A stretch of 64,000 bases of DNA from CAIXSC01 sp046349855 (GTDB lineage Bacteria > Planctomycetota > Planctomycetia > Pirellulales > Pirellulaceae). Below, in pieces: positions 15,764 through 25,051 of this stretch. Each line of letters opens with the position of its first letter. Positions within the stretch are counted from its first letter, which is position 1. The DNA is taken from the NCBI GenBank assembly GCA_046349855.1, contig JAXMBM010000027.1, forward strand, positions 26,715-90,714. The letters are read 5' to 3'. The notes beneath the pieces were generated by a model. It was not told the DNA's origin, searched no databases, and saw nothing but the letters and a program-made list of their open reading frames with translations. The position numbers and the translations under genes were made by a program.

Positions 15764-18100
15764 ATGGTTCAGAAACTGAAACCTTATCTGGCGATCGGTC
15801 TGGCATTTGTCCTGGGTGTCGTCGCCAGCATTCTGGTGACGGGTTGCCAACCCGCCGCGCCTCCGGCCGGCCCTACCTCGACCGGTAGCGGCAAGAAGGC
15901 GGCGACCAGCAATTCGACCACCGGAGCTGCGGCGCCGGCCAAGGCGGCCGACGGTGACGCCAATCTGCCGGGCGGCGCGAAGTTGGAAGGCGGCGCCTTC
16001 CAGCCACCCGCGCCCGGCGAGAATCCGGCCCCTCCCGCGTCCGGCAAGGACGAACCGGCCTCGACCCCCGAATCGCCGACCGAAGCCAAACCCGCCCCGA
16101 CGGAAGCGCCTCCGGGAGCACCGGAAAAGCCCGCGGGTGACCAGGGAGCTGCGGCCGCACCGGCCACTACCACCGTGGCCGCGGCCGCTCCTGCCGAAGG
16201 GGTCACGCCGATCGCGGCGAATGCCGGATTCAAGCCAGCCATCGACAAGTCGGCCAACGCACCGATCAAGGCGGGCGACTGGGTCCAGTGGGGAGGCACG
16301 TCGTACCGCAACAACGTACCGCTGGCCGAGAACATTCCGCTGGAGTGGGCGCCGGGCGAATTTGATCGCAAGACGGGTGCCTGGAAGAAAGACGCCGCCC
16401 AGAACGTCAAGTGGGTCGCCAACCTGGGGAGCCAAACCTATGGCAACCCGGTGATCGCGGATGGGCGGATCTACGTCGGCACGAACAACTCGGGCGGTTA
16501 CCTCAAGCGCTACCCGTCCGATGTCGACCTCGGCGTATTGTTGTGCATCAACGAGGCGGACGGCAAATTCCTCTGGCAGCACAGCAGCGAGAAACTCCCC
16601 ACGGGCCGCGTGCACGACTGGCCGATGCAGGGCATCTGCTGCTCGCCCTACGTCGAAGGAAACCGGCTGTGGTTCGTCACCAGCCGCGGAGAAGTCCGCT
16701 GCCTGGACACCGAAGGCTTCTACGACGGCGAGGACGACGGGCCGGTCACCAACGACCCGGCGCGGCTGTTCGATGTGATGAAGAACGAAGATCCGGCACA
16801 GGATCAGGTCGCAGGGATCCTGGCCGGCCTCAAGGACGGCAAGCTTACCGACGCCCTGCGTGGTCGTTTTGCCGCAGCGGGTGCCGAACTGCCCGCGGAA
16901 GTTGCCGTCAAGACCGATGAAGAAGGTAAACGCTGGTCGTTCACCGCAACCACGGGTGGGGCGGAACGTCTGTTTCGCATCCAGCTCGTTGGACCGCGAC
17001 TCAGCGTCTTCAAGATCCTTTCGACCGCGGACAAGGACGAAGCCGACGTCGTCTGGGTCTTCGACATGATGAAGGAGATGGGGGTCTCGCAGCACAACAT
17101 GTGCAGCTGCTCCGTTACCGCCCTGGGCGATATCCTCTTCGTCTGCACCTCGAATGGCGTCGACGAATCGCACCTCAATATTCCTTCGCCTGATGCCCCC
17201 AGTTTCTTCGCCATGAACAAGCAGACCGGCAAGGTCTACTGGACCGACAAGTCGCCCGGCGGCAACATCCATCACGGTCAGTGGTCTTCGCCCACCGTGG
17301 CGGTGCTCGGCGGCGTCCCCCAGGTGCTGTTCGGCGGTGGCGACGGCTGGCTCTACAGCTTCCGCGCCGACGAAGGCCAGGATGGCAAGCCCGAACTGCT
17401 GTGGCGCGCTGACCTGAATCCCAAGGATGCCGTGCTGATCCTCGGCGGCCGCGGCACACGTAACGACATCATCGGCACTCCGGTGGTGTACGACGGCCTC
17501 GTGTATGTCGCGGTCGGGCAGGACCCGGAGCACGGCGAAGGGATCGGCCACCTCTACTGCATCGATCCCACCAAGCGGGGTGACGTGAGCGAAGTGCTGG
17601 CAGTCGATCGAGCCAGCGGCAAGGTCATTCCTCATCGCCGTGTCCAGGCGGTCGAAGCCGAAAAGGGGGAAGTCGCCATCCCCAACCCTAATTCGGCCGT
17701 CGTCTGGCGCTACTCGACGTACGACGCCAACCAGGACAAGAAGATCGACTTCGAAGAGACGATGCACCGCACCTGCGGCACTGTCGCGATCAAGAACGAC
17801 CTGCTGTTCATCACCGACTTCAGCGGTCTGATCCACTGCGTCGACGCCAAGTCGGGCAAGGTGTACTGGACCTACGACATGCTGGCCGCTTCGTGGGGTT
17901 CCGCCCTGATCGTGGGCGATCACGTCTATATCGGTGACGAGGATGGCGACATCGTCGTGTTCAAGCTGACCGCCGAAAAGCACGATCCCGTGTTCGAGGT
18001 GAACATGCTGAGCTCGGTGTATACGTCACCGGTCGTGGCCAACGGAGTCCTCTACATCGCGAATAAGGACCACCTGTTCGCCATTGCAGAAGACAAGTAG
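15764..18100 (+). CDS. PQQ-type beta-propeller lipoprotein with an EF-hand-like loop
   Basis: 778 residues. The leader MVQKLKPYLAIG ends in the lipobox VTGC (lipid-attachment Cys near residue 29), then about 150 residues of Ala/Pro/Thr linker. The rest is a quinoprotein-like propeller with blades such as TGKVYWTDKSPGGNIHHGQW and SGKVYWTYDMLAASWGSAL. Between blades near residue 655 sits DANQDKKIDFEE, which has acidic or Asn ligands at positions 1, 3, 5, 9 and 12 as in a calcium-binding EF-hand. It is likely held on the cytoplasmic membrane and exposed to the periplasm. It follows the preceding propeller gene by 50 bases with AGAGGAG upstream, suggesting one transcript. Confidence 0.8.
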   Translation: MVQKLKPYLAIGLAFVLGVVASILVTGCQPAAPPAGPTSTGSGKKAATSNSTTGAAAPAKAADGDANLPGGAKLEGGAFQPPAPGENPAPPASGKDEPASTPESPTEAKPAPTEAPPGAPEKPAGDQGAAAAPATTTVAAAAPAEGVTPIAANAGFKPAIDKSANAPIKAGDWVQWGGTSYRNNVPLAENIPLEWAPGEFDRKTGAWKKDAAQNVKWVANLGSQTYGNPVIADGRIYVGTNNSGGYLKRYPSDVDLGVLLCINEADGKFLWQHSSEKLPTGRVHDWPMQGICCSPYVEGNRLWFVTSRGEVRCLDTEGFYDGEDDGPVTNDPARLFDVMKNEDPAQDQVAGILAGLKDGKLTDALRGRFAAAGAELPAEVAVKTDEEGKRWSFTATTGGAERLFRIQLVGPRLSVFKILSTADKDEADVVWVFDMMKEMGVSQHNMCSCSVTALGDILFVCTSNGVDESHLNIPSPDAPSFFAMNKQTGKVYWTDKSPGGNIHHGQWSSPTVAVLGGVPQVLFGGGDGWLYSFRADEGQDGKPELLWRADLNPKDAVLILGGRGTRNDIIGTPVVYDGLVYVAVGQDPEHGEGIGHLYCIDPTKRGDVSEVLAVDRASGKVIPHRRVQAVEAEKGEVAIPNPNSAVVWRYSTYDANQDKKIDFEETMHRTCGTVAIKNDLLFITDFSGLIHCVDAKSGKVYWTYDMLAASWGSALIVGDHVYIGDEDGDIVVFKLTAEKHDPVFEVNMLSSVYTSPVVANGVLYIANKDHLFAIAEDK

Positions 18101-18146
18101 CCAACCAGGACGAGAAAGAAGAAAAGGAAGAGGGCGGGAGCTGCCG

Positions 18147-18518
18147 ATGGCCAAGCGCGTGCTCGACGTGGGCAACTGTGTCCCCGATCATGCGGCCATT
18201 CGCCGCATGCTGACCGCCCAGTTCGGAGCCGAGGTGCTCCAGGCCCACGGCCTGGCAGACACCTTGGCCGCGCTCGAACGCGGCGGCGTGGACCTCGTCC
18301 TGATCAATCGCAAACTCGATCAGGACTACAGCGACGGGATGGTCATCATCCAGCATCTCAAAGCCGACCCGCGATGGTCGTCCGTGCCGGTCATGCTGGT
18401 GACGAATTACGCCGAGCATCAGGTCGCCGCCGTGGCGGCCGGCGCCGAGTACGGTTTTGGCAAACTGGAACTCGACGCCACCACCACTCGGGAACGTCTG
18501 GCTCGGTTCCTCGCCTGA
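18147..18518 (+). CDS. Receiver-like protein without phosphoacceptor Asp
   Basis: 123 residues with the size and layout of a response-regulator receiver: RVLDVGNCVPD at the acidic-pocket strand, VDLVLINRKL at the phosphorylation strand, VPVMLVTNY with the conserved Thr and YGFGKLEL with the conserved Lys. The expected Asp is Asn54, and only one acidic residue remains in the first pocket position. It therefore probably cannot be phosphorylated in the usual way and may act as a protein-interaction module. It has no output domain. The gene follows the propeller lipoprotein by 46 bases and converges on the sigma factor gene. ATG 18147 was chosen because the fold begins at once. Confidence 0.7.
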   Translation: MAKRVLDVGNCVPDHAAIRRMLTAQFGAEVLQAHGLADTLAALERGGVDLVLINRKLDQDYSDGMVIIQHLKADPRWSSVPVMLVTNYAEHQVAAVAAGAEYGFGKLELDATTTRERLARFLA

Positions 18519-18530
18519 TCGGCCACCGTT

Positions 18531-19295
18531 CTAATGCCGGGTGAAGAACCGAGCGATTCCCAGTTCGGCCAATTGCTCCTCGACCGCCCCTTCCCCGCCA
18601 TGGCCGTCCGCCCGCAGTTCCTCGATCAACAGCTCGCGAAAACGTTCCCGAGCGCGGCACAACGCCTGCCGGAAGGCAACTGCCGACAGCGGTGGCTGGA
18701 GTCCCAGGGTCAGCGACAGGCTGGCCGCCGCTTCGTCGGACGACTTGCCCGGATGGCGGGCGACATAATCGAGCACTTCGAACCAGCTGGGGCGCGTCGA
18801 CTGTTTCACCGCCCGCAACCGGGCGAAGGTGCGTTCCAAGAGAGCTTCGAGTTCCCCTTCGCGCGGTGTCAGAGCCGTGTCCAATTCCCGCGGCTCCGGT
18901 ATCTCGCTGACCAGGTCTTCGACACTCTGGCCGGCAAACCGCCGCGTGCGTTGAGTCGCTCGCCAATGATCGGTCACCATCCGCCGCAGCACGGTCTTCA
19001 GGTAGTCGCGAAACCGCCCTCGTTCCGGTGAATACCCGCGAAACGTCTGTTCGAGCACTCGGACGGCGAACCGCTGCACGACCTCGTCCGTCGCCTCCGG
19101 ATCGCGCAGCAGACGGCGGACGAAGGCATACACGGGATCGGCATAGCGTTCGAAGAACCGCTTCCGTGTCGCATCGACCACATCCTCGCCAAGATCAGAC
19201 GAGGCGGTCAGCCAGCGGATTACGGCCGGATCCGTATGGATCTGGCTGAGATGACGCGGATCACCGGTGGATTCAGCGGGAAATTCGGGAGGCAT
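18531..19295 (-). CDS. ECF-type RNA polymerase sigma factor
   Basis: 254 residues. Sigma region 2 is visible around residues 48-112 (YAFVRRLLRDPEATDEVVQR, GRFRDYLKTVLRRMVTDHWR, the latter matching the -10-contacting helix). Region 4 is less typical: a helix-turn-helix may lie around SSDEAAASLSL and VAFRQALCRARERFRELL. The protein is 50-70 residues longer than ordinary ECF factors because of a N-terminal and a middle insertion, as in the Ser/Thr-kinase-linked groups of planctomycetes. It lies 54 bases downstream of the kinase gene on the same strand, which suggests that the kinase controls it, in place of an anti-sigma factor, which is absent here. Confidence 0.85.
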   Translation of the reverse strand: MPPEFPAESTGDPRHLSQIHTDPAVIRWLTASSDLGEDVVDATRKRFFERYADPVYAFVRRLLRDPEATDEVVQRFAVRVLEQTFRGYSPERGRFRDYLKTVLRRMVTDHWRATQRTRRFAGQSVEDLVSEIPEPRELDTALTPREGELEALLERTFARLRAVKQSTRPSWFEVLDYVARHPGKSSDEAAASLSLTLGLQPPLSAVAFRQALCRARERFRELLIEELRADGHGGEGAVEEQLAELGIARFFTRH

Positions 19296-19349
19296 GATTG
19301 GAGCTTCTCACGGTGGCGGCAGCAGGGAGGCTCGGTACCCGTCCAGGAA

Positions 19350-20950
19350 TCAGGGCGGGTCATCCTCCGGCGGCATCAGGGGTCCGACGGTGTCATCTTG
19401 AAGGAAAACGCCTAACGTTCCGGGAGAAACTTGTACACCAAACTCACTCTTGCCCCGCCGGATCACCACGGGAAGCAAGACGCCGCTGAACTGACTCGCC
19501 ACCGCTGATCGCCGCCCGCTGGATGGCAGCCCGCAAGACTCGATGCCCGCCCCGGGCCCTGCGTACTCGACCAGGACATCTCCCGGCTGGATATCCGCCA
19601 AGTACGCCTGGGAATTGAACGCGACGTCGGTGATACGCGCGACGACGCGTAGCGGTACTCCCAGGCGATCAAAGTACTTCACCTCGGTGACCTGCCCATC
19701 GACGACCGTGAACTCCTGTCGCGCATACCCCATATCGGGATGATCGACCAGCGACATCTTGTCGGCCGCCAGATACTCGATCGAGTAGCTCACCCCGTCC
19801 GCAGCGACCCGCCCGCGCACGTAGGCAACTCCCGGCCAATCCGCGTGCCAGAGGCGTGCTTTCCACAGCCCGCCGTCATACAGATCTTCCCATCCCAGAT
19901 GTCCCTTCACGTCTCGGCAGGGGGGACGTCCGTTCAATCCCACATACCGCCGTTCCACCTCCACATCCCCGGCAAAACGAGCATCCCAGCCCGCGATACG
20001 TTCCGTGTCGTGCAGTGCCAGCGAGACCTGATCGGCCTGCAGCCAACGGACCACGACTGGGTGCGAACGTCCATCATACGAGAACCGCAGGGCGGTCGCC
20101 GTTCCAGGATAGCCCCAATATGTGCGGGCTCGCAGTCGCCCCTCCTGATAGTCGGCGATCCAGCCCAGGTTGCCGTCACGGTGATGCCGTGGTTGTTCGT
20201 CGGTTCCCACATACACGCGCGACACTTCCCGGCCCTCGTGATAGGTCGCATTCCAGCCCGCCGTGTTGTCGGGTGCCAGCATCAACCGCCCGTCCGCGTC
20301 TCGATATCGGAGTTGCCGCAGCGTACCATCCGAGGCGTACTGGAAGGTCGTCGAGGCGAGGAACCCGGGGAGTCTCAAAGGCTGGCCCGCTCCGTCAACG
20401 ATCTTCAGCTGGAGGAGTTCTCCATGAGCACCCAAGCGGCGTTCTTCGGCAGCGATCTGGCCGGGAGCAGCGAGCCGCTCTCCGCGGTCGTTCACCCAAT
20501 GCCGGATCTCTTTACCCGGGAAACGTTCGATGTCGACTCCCGCACCGAATTGTCCCTGGGGAATCACGAGCTGCGTCCGATTCCAGAAACGCTGGCCGAG
20601 CATGTCGCCCGACTCGTCAAAGGACGTGGTGATACGCGAGAACCCTTGCCGGTTCGCCATTTCCTGCAAGCGACCATCGCTTAACCCGAGGAACTTGGTT
20701 TCCAGCTGCCGGCCAGCCGAATCCCAGGCCATCTCGATTCCGTGCACACCCTCATTTGACAGCTGCGGATTCAACTGCTGATCGCAAAACTCTTGTCGAG
20801 TCTCCAGCCCACTGCCATCCTGGAGATAGCTGAACCTCACCCAGGTGGCGAGCGAACTTCCCAGCGACAACGGCGTCGCAGGCTCCGAGCGTTGCGAATC
20901 CATGCGGCCGGCCGCCCGGCTGTAGTAACCAAAGTAAGGGGCGTCGGTAG
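19350..20950 (-). CDS. C-terminal part of the split kinase: extracytoplasmic repeats plus PDZ-like domain
   Basis: About 530 residues in a different frame from the kinase upstream. From the probable junction it reads TDAPYFGYYSRAAGR and continues with degenerate repeats built on a GW...Y..G pattern (YVGTDEQPRHHRDGNLGW, YVGLNGRPPC). Near the C-terminus ITDVAFNSQAYLADIQPGDV resembles a PDZ peptide-binding fold (last about 100 residues). No start codon with a ribosome site is present near the junction, so this is best read as the sensor region of the kinase after a one-base frame change. The frame is open upstream to 20996 only by chance overlap. Confidence 0.6.
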
Positions 20951-22548
20951 AACAGGAACCTCCACACCTCCTCGCCGTTACGATTACGCGCAACAAATCG
21001 CGTGATGTAACCCGACTCCAGCCGCTCCGGGTATTCCACCGTGACGATCTGTTCGTCGGGCGAGTCGGTTACTCCCTTCACCGACGCTGTGACCAGCGTG
21101 TCGAGTGGATGGGGACGCAGAAACCCGTCCACCAGATCGGCGCGGACGATCGGCCCCTGCCGGCCGCGGCGTGTGATGCGTACCGACGAATAGCGGGTGC
21201 GCGCGACAGCTTCCGAAATCGGATCGACACCGTGAACGACCTGCCAGCGATTCGTGCCACTCTTGAAATAACTAACCGTCAGGCGTTCGTACTGCAGCCA
21301 GTTCCAGATACGGTAAGACCCCATTCCCATGACCAAGAGAGTCACCAGGGCCGCGGTCACCAGCCGGGCCGGATGCTGACGTGCGGAGCGGATCAGCCGG
21401 GCCACTCGTGACGGGCGGCGTCCGACGATCCGCGCTCCCTGGAGATACCGATCCAGGTCATCCGCCAGTTCCTGGGCGCTCCCGTAACGGGCCGCGGGCA
21501 CAATCTGCAGGCACTTCGCGCAGATCGTCTCGAGGTCGCGAGGAATGTCTCGCAGCGGAGCCGGCGTCTCCTGCGTAATCTTCTCCAGCAGACCGGCCAG
21601 TTGCGTGGCCTCGTAGGGACGGTGTCCCGCGAGGAGTTCGTACAGCATGACTCCCAGGGAATAGACATCGGATCGCGCGTCGACCCGCGAGGACTCCCCC
21701 CGCAATTGCTCGGGCGATGCGTACATCAGCGTCCCCAGCACATCCCCCGTTTGCGTGCAGCGCAGCGAAGCTTCGACGTGCCGCGCCAGACCAAAGTCGG
21801 CCACCTTGGGAGTGCCCTCCGCGGTCAACAGCACGTTTTCCGGCTTCAGATCGCGGTGAATCACTCCCTGGCGATGCAGGTATTCGACCGCCGCAGCCAG
21901 CTGTTGAATCAGCCGCGCGGCGTCGGCCGCCGGCAATGGTCCCGCGGCCAACCGCCGCCGCAAATTGCCCCCCTCGACCAGTTCCATGGCCATGAAGGGT
22001 TGCTTGTCGTGAGTCAGCCCAGCCTCGTAGACCTGGACGACCTGAGAATGGGAGAGGCGAGCCAGGATGGCGGCTTCGCTGATGAACCGCTGGACGAGTT
22101 GCGGATCATCGGCGTCGCTGGTCCGCAGGACCTTGATGGCCACTTCGCGCCGCAACGACATCTGCCGCGCCCGATAGACCCGTCCGAACCCACCTCGCCC
22201 CAGTGTTTCTTGCACTTCATAACCGGCGATCCGCGGCAGGGTCTCGGCCAGCAGTTCCGAACGGATTCCGGCCAGCCGGGTCGACAGTTCGGGCCACCAC
22301 GCCGCAAAACGCTGCTCGTACTCCTGAGTGTCATCGAGCCCCGTGTAGTGCCGCCGCAGCCGATATTCGGTTTCCACCAGCGACAGCAGCAGTGACGGAT
22401 CGGTGGCGAGTTGGGGAAAACGTGGCAGCCACTCTTCGACGCGCGGACGATGGCCGGCCGCGAAGCTGCCTTCCAGAGCGGCTGTCACCGTGGCGCGAAT
22501 GTCTGGAGCACCGGCTCCCCCGGACTGGCTGGTATCGGATGGCTGCAT
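20752..22548 (-). CDS. Membrane Ser/Thr protein kinase (frame disrupted near 20950)
   Basis: Start MQPSDTSQSG at 22548. An N-terminal helical region of about 100 residues (VEEWLPRFPQL) typical of planctomycete sigma-linked kinases leads into the kinase domain: GRGGFGRVYRA (P-loop), VAIKVL (Lys), HRDLKPENVLL (catalytic loop), VADFGLARH (DFG) and YASPEQLRGE. One membrane helix follows (LVTAALVTLLVMGMGSYRIW). The extracytoplasmic part begins in this frame up to EEVWRFLF near 20953, then continues naturally in another frame. The 66 codons after that point look like noise. The intact protein would be about 1,100 residues. It is followed by the ECF sigma gene. Confidence 0.85.
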   Translation of the reverse strand: MQPSDTSQSGGAGAPDIRATVTAALEGSFAAGHRPRVEEWLPRFPQLATDPSLLLSLVETEYRLRRHYTGLDDTQEYEQRFAAWWPELSTRLAGIRSELLAETLPRIAGYEVQETLGRGGFGRVYRARQMSLRREVAIKVLRTSDADDPQLVQRFISEAAILARLSHSQVVQVYEAGLTHDKQPFMAMELVEGGNLRRRLAAGPLPAADAARLIQQLAAAVEYLHRQGVIHRDLKPENVLLTAEGTPKVADFGLARHVEASLRCTQTGDVLGTLMYASPEQLRGESSRVDARSDVYSLGVMLYELLAGHRPYEATQLAGLLEKITQETPAPLRDIPRDLETICAKCLQIVPAARYGSAQELADDLDRYLQGARIVGRRPSRVARLIRSARQHPARLVTAALVTLLVMGMGSYRIWNWLQYERLTVSYFKSGTNRWQVVHGVDPISEAVARTRYSSVRITRRGRQGPIVRADLVDGFLRPHPLDTLVTASVKGVTDSPDEQIVTVEYPERLESGYITRFVARNRNGEEVWRFLFYRRPLLWLLQPGGRPHGFATLGACDAVVAGKFARHLGEVQLSPGWQWAGDSTRVLRSAVESAAVK

Positions 22549-22892
22549 GCTGGCCCTCGTTCTCTGAGCGGTAACCCTCCGCGCGACGGGCTGAAGCACT
22601 CGGAGGAAGGGGCGGTCACCACCTCTGCCGAATGTACGTACGGCGGGGCGCGAATTCAATCACCGGCCGGCTCTCGTCCGGTCATCTCCCGGCGGCGGAA
22701 AACCCACACCCCTGCCAGGTTTTTTTGCGAATTCTCCCGGCGGCGGTGTCACAGGTCGGCCATCGCTCCGTTGTGGTGGACGACACGCAGGGAGAAGCAC
22801 GCCGTCGTGCGGGCCCCCCAAGTGGTCGGCGAGCGTTTCGCCGGCCGGTCGCCCACGCAAGACGTCCCCCCTGCACCACCGGAGTCACGTCG
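22549..22892 (+). other. Divergent intergenic region
   Basis: About 340 bases between the kinase gene (minus) and the start of the Hsp70-like cluster (plus). It must hold both promoters, but I cannot name convincing -35/-10 pairs. The phrase TCTCCCGGCGGCGG occurs twice (near 22685 and 22732), and a run of seven T lies near 22721. Confidence 0.4.
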
Positions 22893-23705
22893 ATGTTTGT
22901 CCTCTCGGGAACCACACCGCCCAAGTCCGCCGGAGAATTCGCTCAGCGCCTGCAGCAGGGACTGCAACAGTTCCTGAGCTGGGGTCCGAAGAGCCGCGTC
23001 ACCGCGACCGGGAATGCCCCGGCGTTCTCGCGCGTCGCGATCGACCTGTCGGGATCGACCATTCCGCTCGAGCGTCCGGCCTGCCTGCCCAATACCAAGG
23101 GACGCAAGGTCGGTACGCTGACCATCGACTCGCTCAGCATCACCGCCCGGCCGATCCATTGTGGCGGCTCACGCGCCAGCGTCGAGTTCCAGGGACAGCA
23201 GATCTCGGGTGAGTTGCGCAATATCGGCCACGGGCTGTCGGCCTTTCTGCCGGATGAAGCCGAGGGGCGGATTGGTGCGGAGATGGACGTGAACGACATC
23301 GTCAATCTGGCCGCCAACATGCTCCAGCCGCTCCTCGCGAAGCACGATACGACGTGCCGGGACTGGGCGCTGCAATTCACCAAGACCGGCCCGCGATCGC
23401 TGCAGATGCGTGCCACCGTGACCGCCACCAAGAAGCTTCTGGTCTTCTCCCGGACCGAACCGTTCGAGTTGACGGGGCGGATGGACGTTGACGACGAACT
23501 GAACGCCACGTTTGCCGATCTGCAGATTCGCGGAACCGGCATGATTGGCGAACTCGCGGCACAGAAAATCCAGCCGAAACTGAACGACTTCAATGGCTAT
23601 GTCGTCCCTCTGTCGGCTCTGCCGGTGCGTGGCCTGAAGTTTCGCGACGTGGCCGCCGACGTCGCCCGCAATCGCCTCGCACTGTCCGGATCGTTCGCCA
23701 TCTGA
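22893..23705 (+). CDS. Conserved hypothetical protein, possibly LmeA/DUF2993-like
   Basis: 270 residues from ATG 22893 (MFVLSGTTPPKSAGEF), with GGAG 11 bases upstream. Soluble, no leader. A regular alternation of hydrophobic beta-strands (KVGTLTIDSLSITARPI, RSLQMRATVTATKKLLVFS, FELTGRMDVDDELNATFADL) and the end SALPVRGLKFRDVAADVARN-LALSG recall the lipid-binding DUF2993/LmeA fold, but the match is weak. First gene of a four-gene run on the plus strand, with 83 bases to the next. Function unknown. Confidence 0.6.
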   Translation: MFVLSGTTPPKSAGEFAQRLQQGLQQFLSWGPKSRVTATGNAPAFSRVAIDLSGSTIPLERPACLPNTKGRKVGTLTIDSLSITARPIHCGGSRASVEFQGQQISGELRNIGHGLSAFLPDEAEGRIGAEMDVNDIVNLAANMLQPLLAKHDTTCRDWALQFTKTGPRSLQMRATVTATKKLLVFSRTEPFELTGRMDVDDELNATFADLQIRGTGMIGELAAQKIQPKLNDFNGYVVPLSALPVRGLKFRDVAADVARNRLALSGSFAI

Positions 23706-23788
23706 GCGGCCCGCTTGGGGCGCTGCGTTTCTCCGCAGCGCAAGCCGCCATGATCACTTCCAGGAATCGCCACATCAGGAGCTTCCCC

Positions 23789-24982
23789 ATGTCCTTGCCT
23801 TCCACGGGACCGACCACCGGACTCGACAGGCTGCGTCTCGCCTGGCAGACCGACTGTGCCCCGCTGCTGAACGACATGGTCCAACGCTGGCTGGCAGAAC
23901 AGCGGGCAGCGGTGACCGCCACGCCGGTAAAGGTCGCGCCGGCGGGCCAGCCTCCGGCGCCACGACCGCTCGACATCACTCTGCGTCTCTGGATCGAACA
24001 GACGCTCGTGCCCTTCTGCGCACGCTGGCTCGCAGCGCGGCTGGCGGACGGCAAAGAGGCATCGAGCTTGTCGGCTCCGGTCGAGCCGAGCCACCTGCGG
24101 CTACGCGATCTCCCTCCGCCTCCCGCCCTGCGTCAGGCTGACGATGAGTGGAGCGTGCCCGGGAGTTCCTGGTCACTGGCCGCGGCGCTCGGCGCCTCCG
24201 CCGGCATGCTGGCGGGAGCGCCGTTGAGTCTGCTTGTTCTGGGCGGACGGGAACTGGGATTGTTCCTGGGAGCGATCGCAGGTTCCGCCGCGGCCGTAGC
24301 CGCGCTGGCGAAGCTCAGCCAGTCTCCTGGGCTGCGCCGCTGGGTGGTCATCGCGTCGACCGCCAGTGCGGCAACGGCCACCGTGCGCGGATGCCTCGGT
24401 GGTGGTCGTTCCGCCTGGTGGCGTGCGACCTTTCTGGCCGCCGGCAGCACCCTGCTCGCCTGCCTGGCGACACCTCGCCCCACGCGCACTCGACAGATCG
24501 CCAACTTGCAGGAGCAGGAGCTGCAACTCCGCCGCCACCTCGAGCACCTCGCCGATCTGATCCTGGCTTGGACGTGGACGTCGGTCGCCACGTCACCGTC
24601 CGGCGACGCTGAAGTTCCCGTGGACGAATCCCCGCGGCTGGGCAAACTCTCTCTCCTCGGGCTGGCCGAACTCCACCAGGAACGCTGGCTGGATCGCGAT
24701 CGACCGGACGTACTCGCCGGCCTGATCGACGAGTTCTTCGACCTGCTGCGGGTCGACGGGCTGGAATTCGTCGCGGTCTCGGCGGGCGGCTACGAGCCGG
24801 CGTGGCGCGAGCAGTTCCACGGGCTGTTCACGGCCGGGCGACGCGTCCGCCAGCGGCGTCCCGCAGCACTCTACCGGGGACGACTCGTGTTGAAGGGTGA
24901 ACTGATCGCCGACGAACGGTCGCGTACGTCGGATCAGCATCCCTCGTCGGTCGTCACCAGCCCGGTAACGTCAGCCGACTGA
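23789..24982 (+). CDS. Hypothetical protein with central membrane helices
   Basis: 397 residues from ATG 23789 (MSLPSTGPTT) with AGGAG close upstream. Residues 1-125 are soluble and helical (LRLAWQTDCAPLLNDMVQRW), 130-235 hold several Ala/Gly-rich membrane helices (AAALGASAGMLAGAPLSLLV, ATFLAAGSTLLACLA), and the C-terminal 160 residues are soluble again, opening with a helical stretch LQEQELQLRRHLEHLADLIL. It has no recognised domain. Its tight placement before the Hsp70-like ATPase suggests a membrane partner for it. Confidence 0.6.
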   Translation: MSLPSTGPTTGLDRLRLAWQTDCAPLLNDMVQRWLAEQRAAVTATPVKVAPAGQPPAPRPLDITLRLWIEQTLVPFCARWLAARLADGKEASSLSAPVEPSHLRLRDLPPPPALRQADDEWSVPGSSWSLAAALGASAGMLAGAPLSLLVLGGRELGLFLGAIAGSAAAVAALAKLSQSPGLRRWVVIASTASAATATVRGCLGGGRSAWWRATFLAAGSTLLACLATPRPTRTRQIANLQEQELQLRRHLEHLADLILAWTWTSVATSPSGDAEVPVDESPRLGKLSLLGLAELHQERWLDRDRPDVLAGLIDEFFDLLRVDGLEFVAVSAGGYEPAWREQFHGLFTAGRRVRQRRPAALYRGRLVLKGELIADERSRTSDQHPSSVVTSPVTSAD

Positions 24983-25051
24983 CATCGGCGCCCGTCCCCA
25001 ACCTCGGTGACTCATCCTTCGTTTCCACTCTTCTTAGACCGGAGTTCGCAC

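Noticed and set aside
15714..15888. The last 58 codons of the first propeller frame
   Set aside because: Overlap the next gene and its signal peptide and look random; better explained by a missing base at 15701-15704.
15698..17983. A 761-codon minus-strand open frame opposite the propeller lipoprotein
   Set aside because: Antisense to a clear lipobox and propeller repeats; rich in His/Asp/Gly/Arg with no domain.
20752..20940. C-terminal tail of the kinase frame after the break
   Set aside because: Codes for a low-information Arg/Gly/Pro tail while the other frame continues a credible repeat domain.
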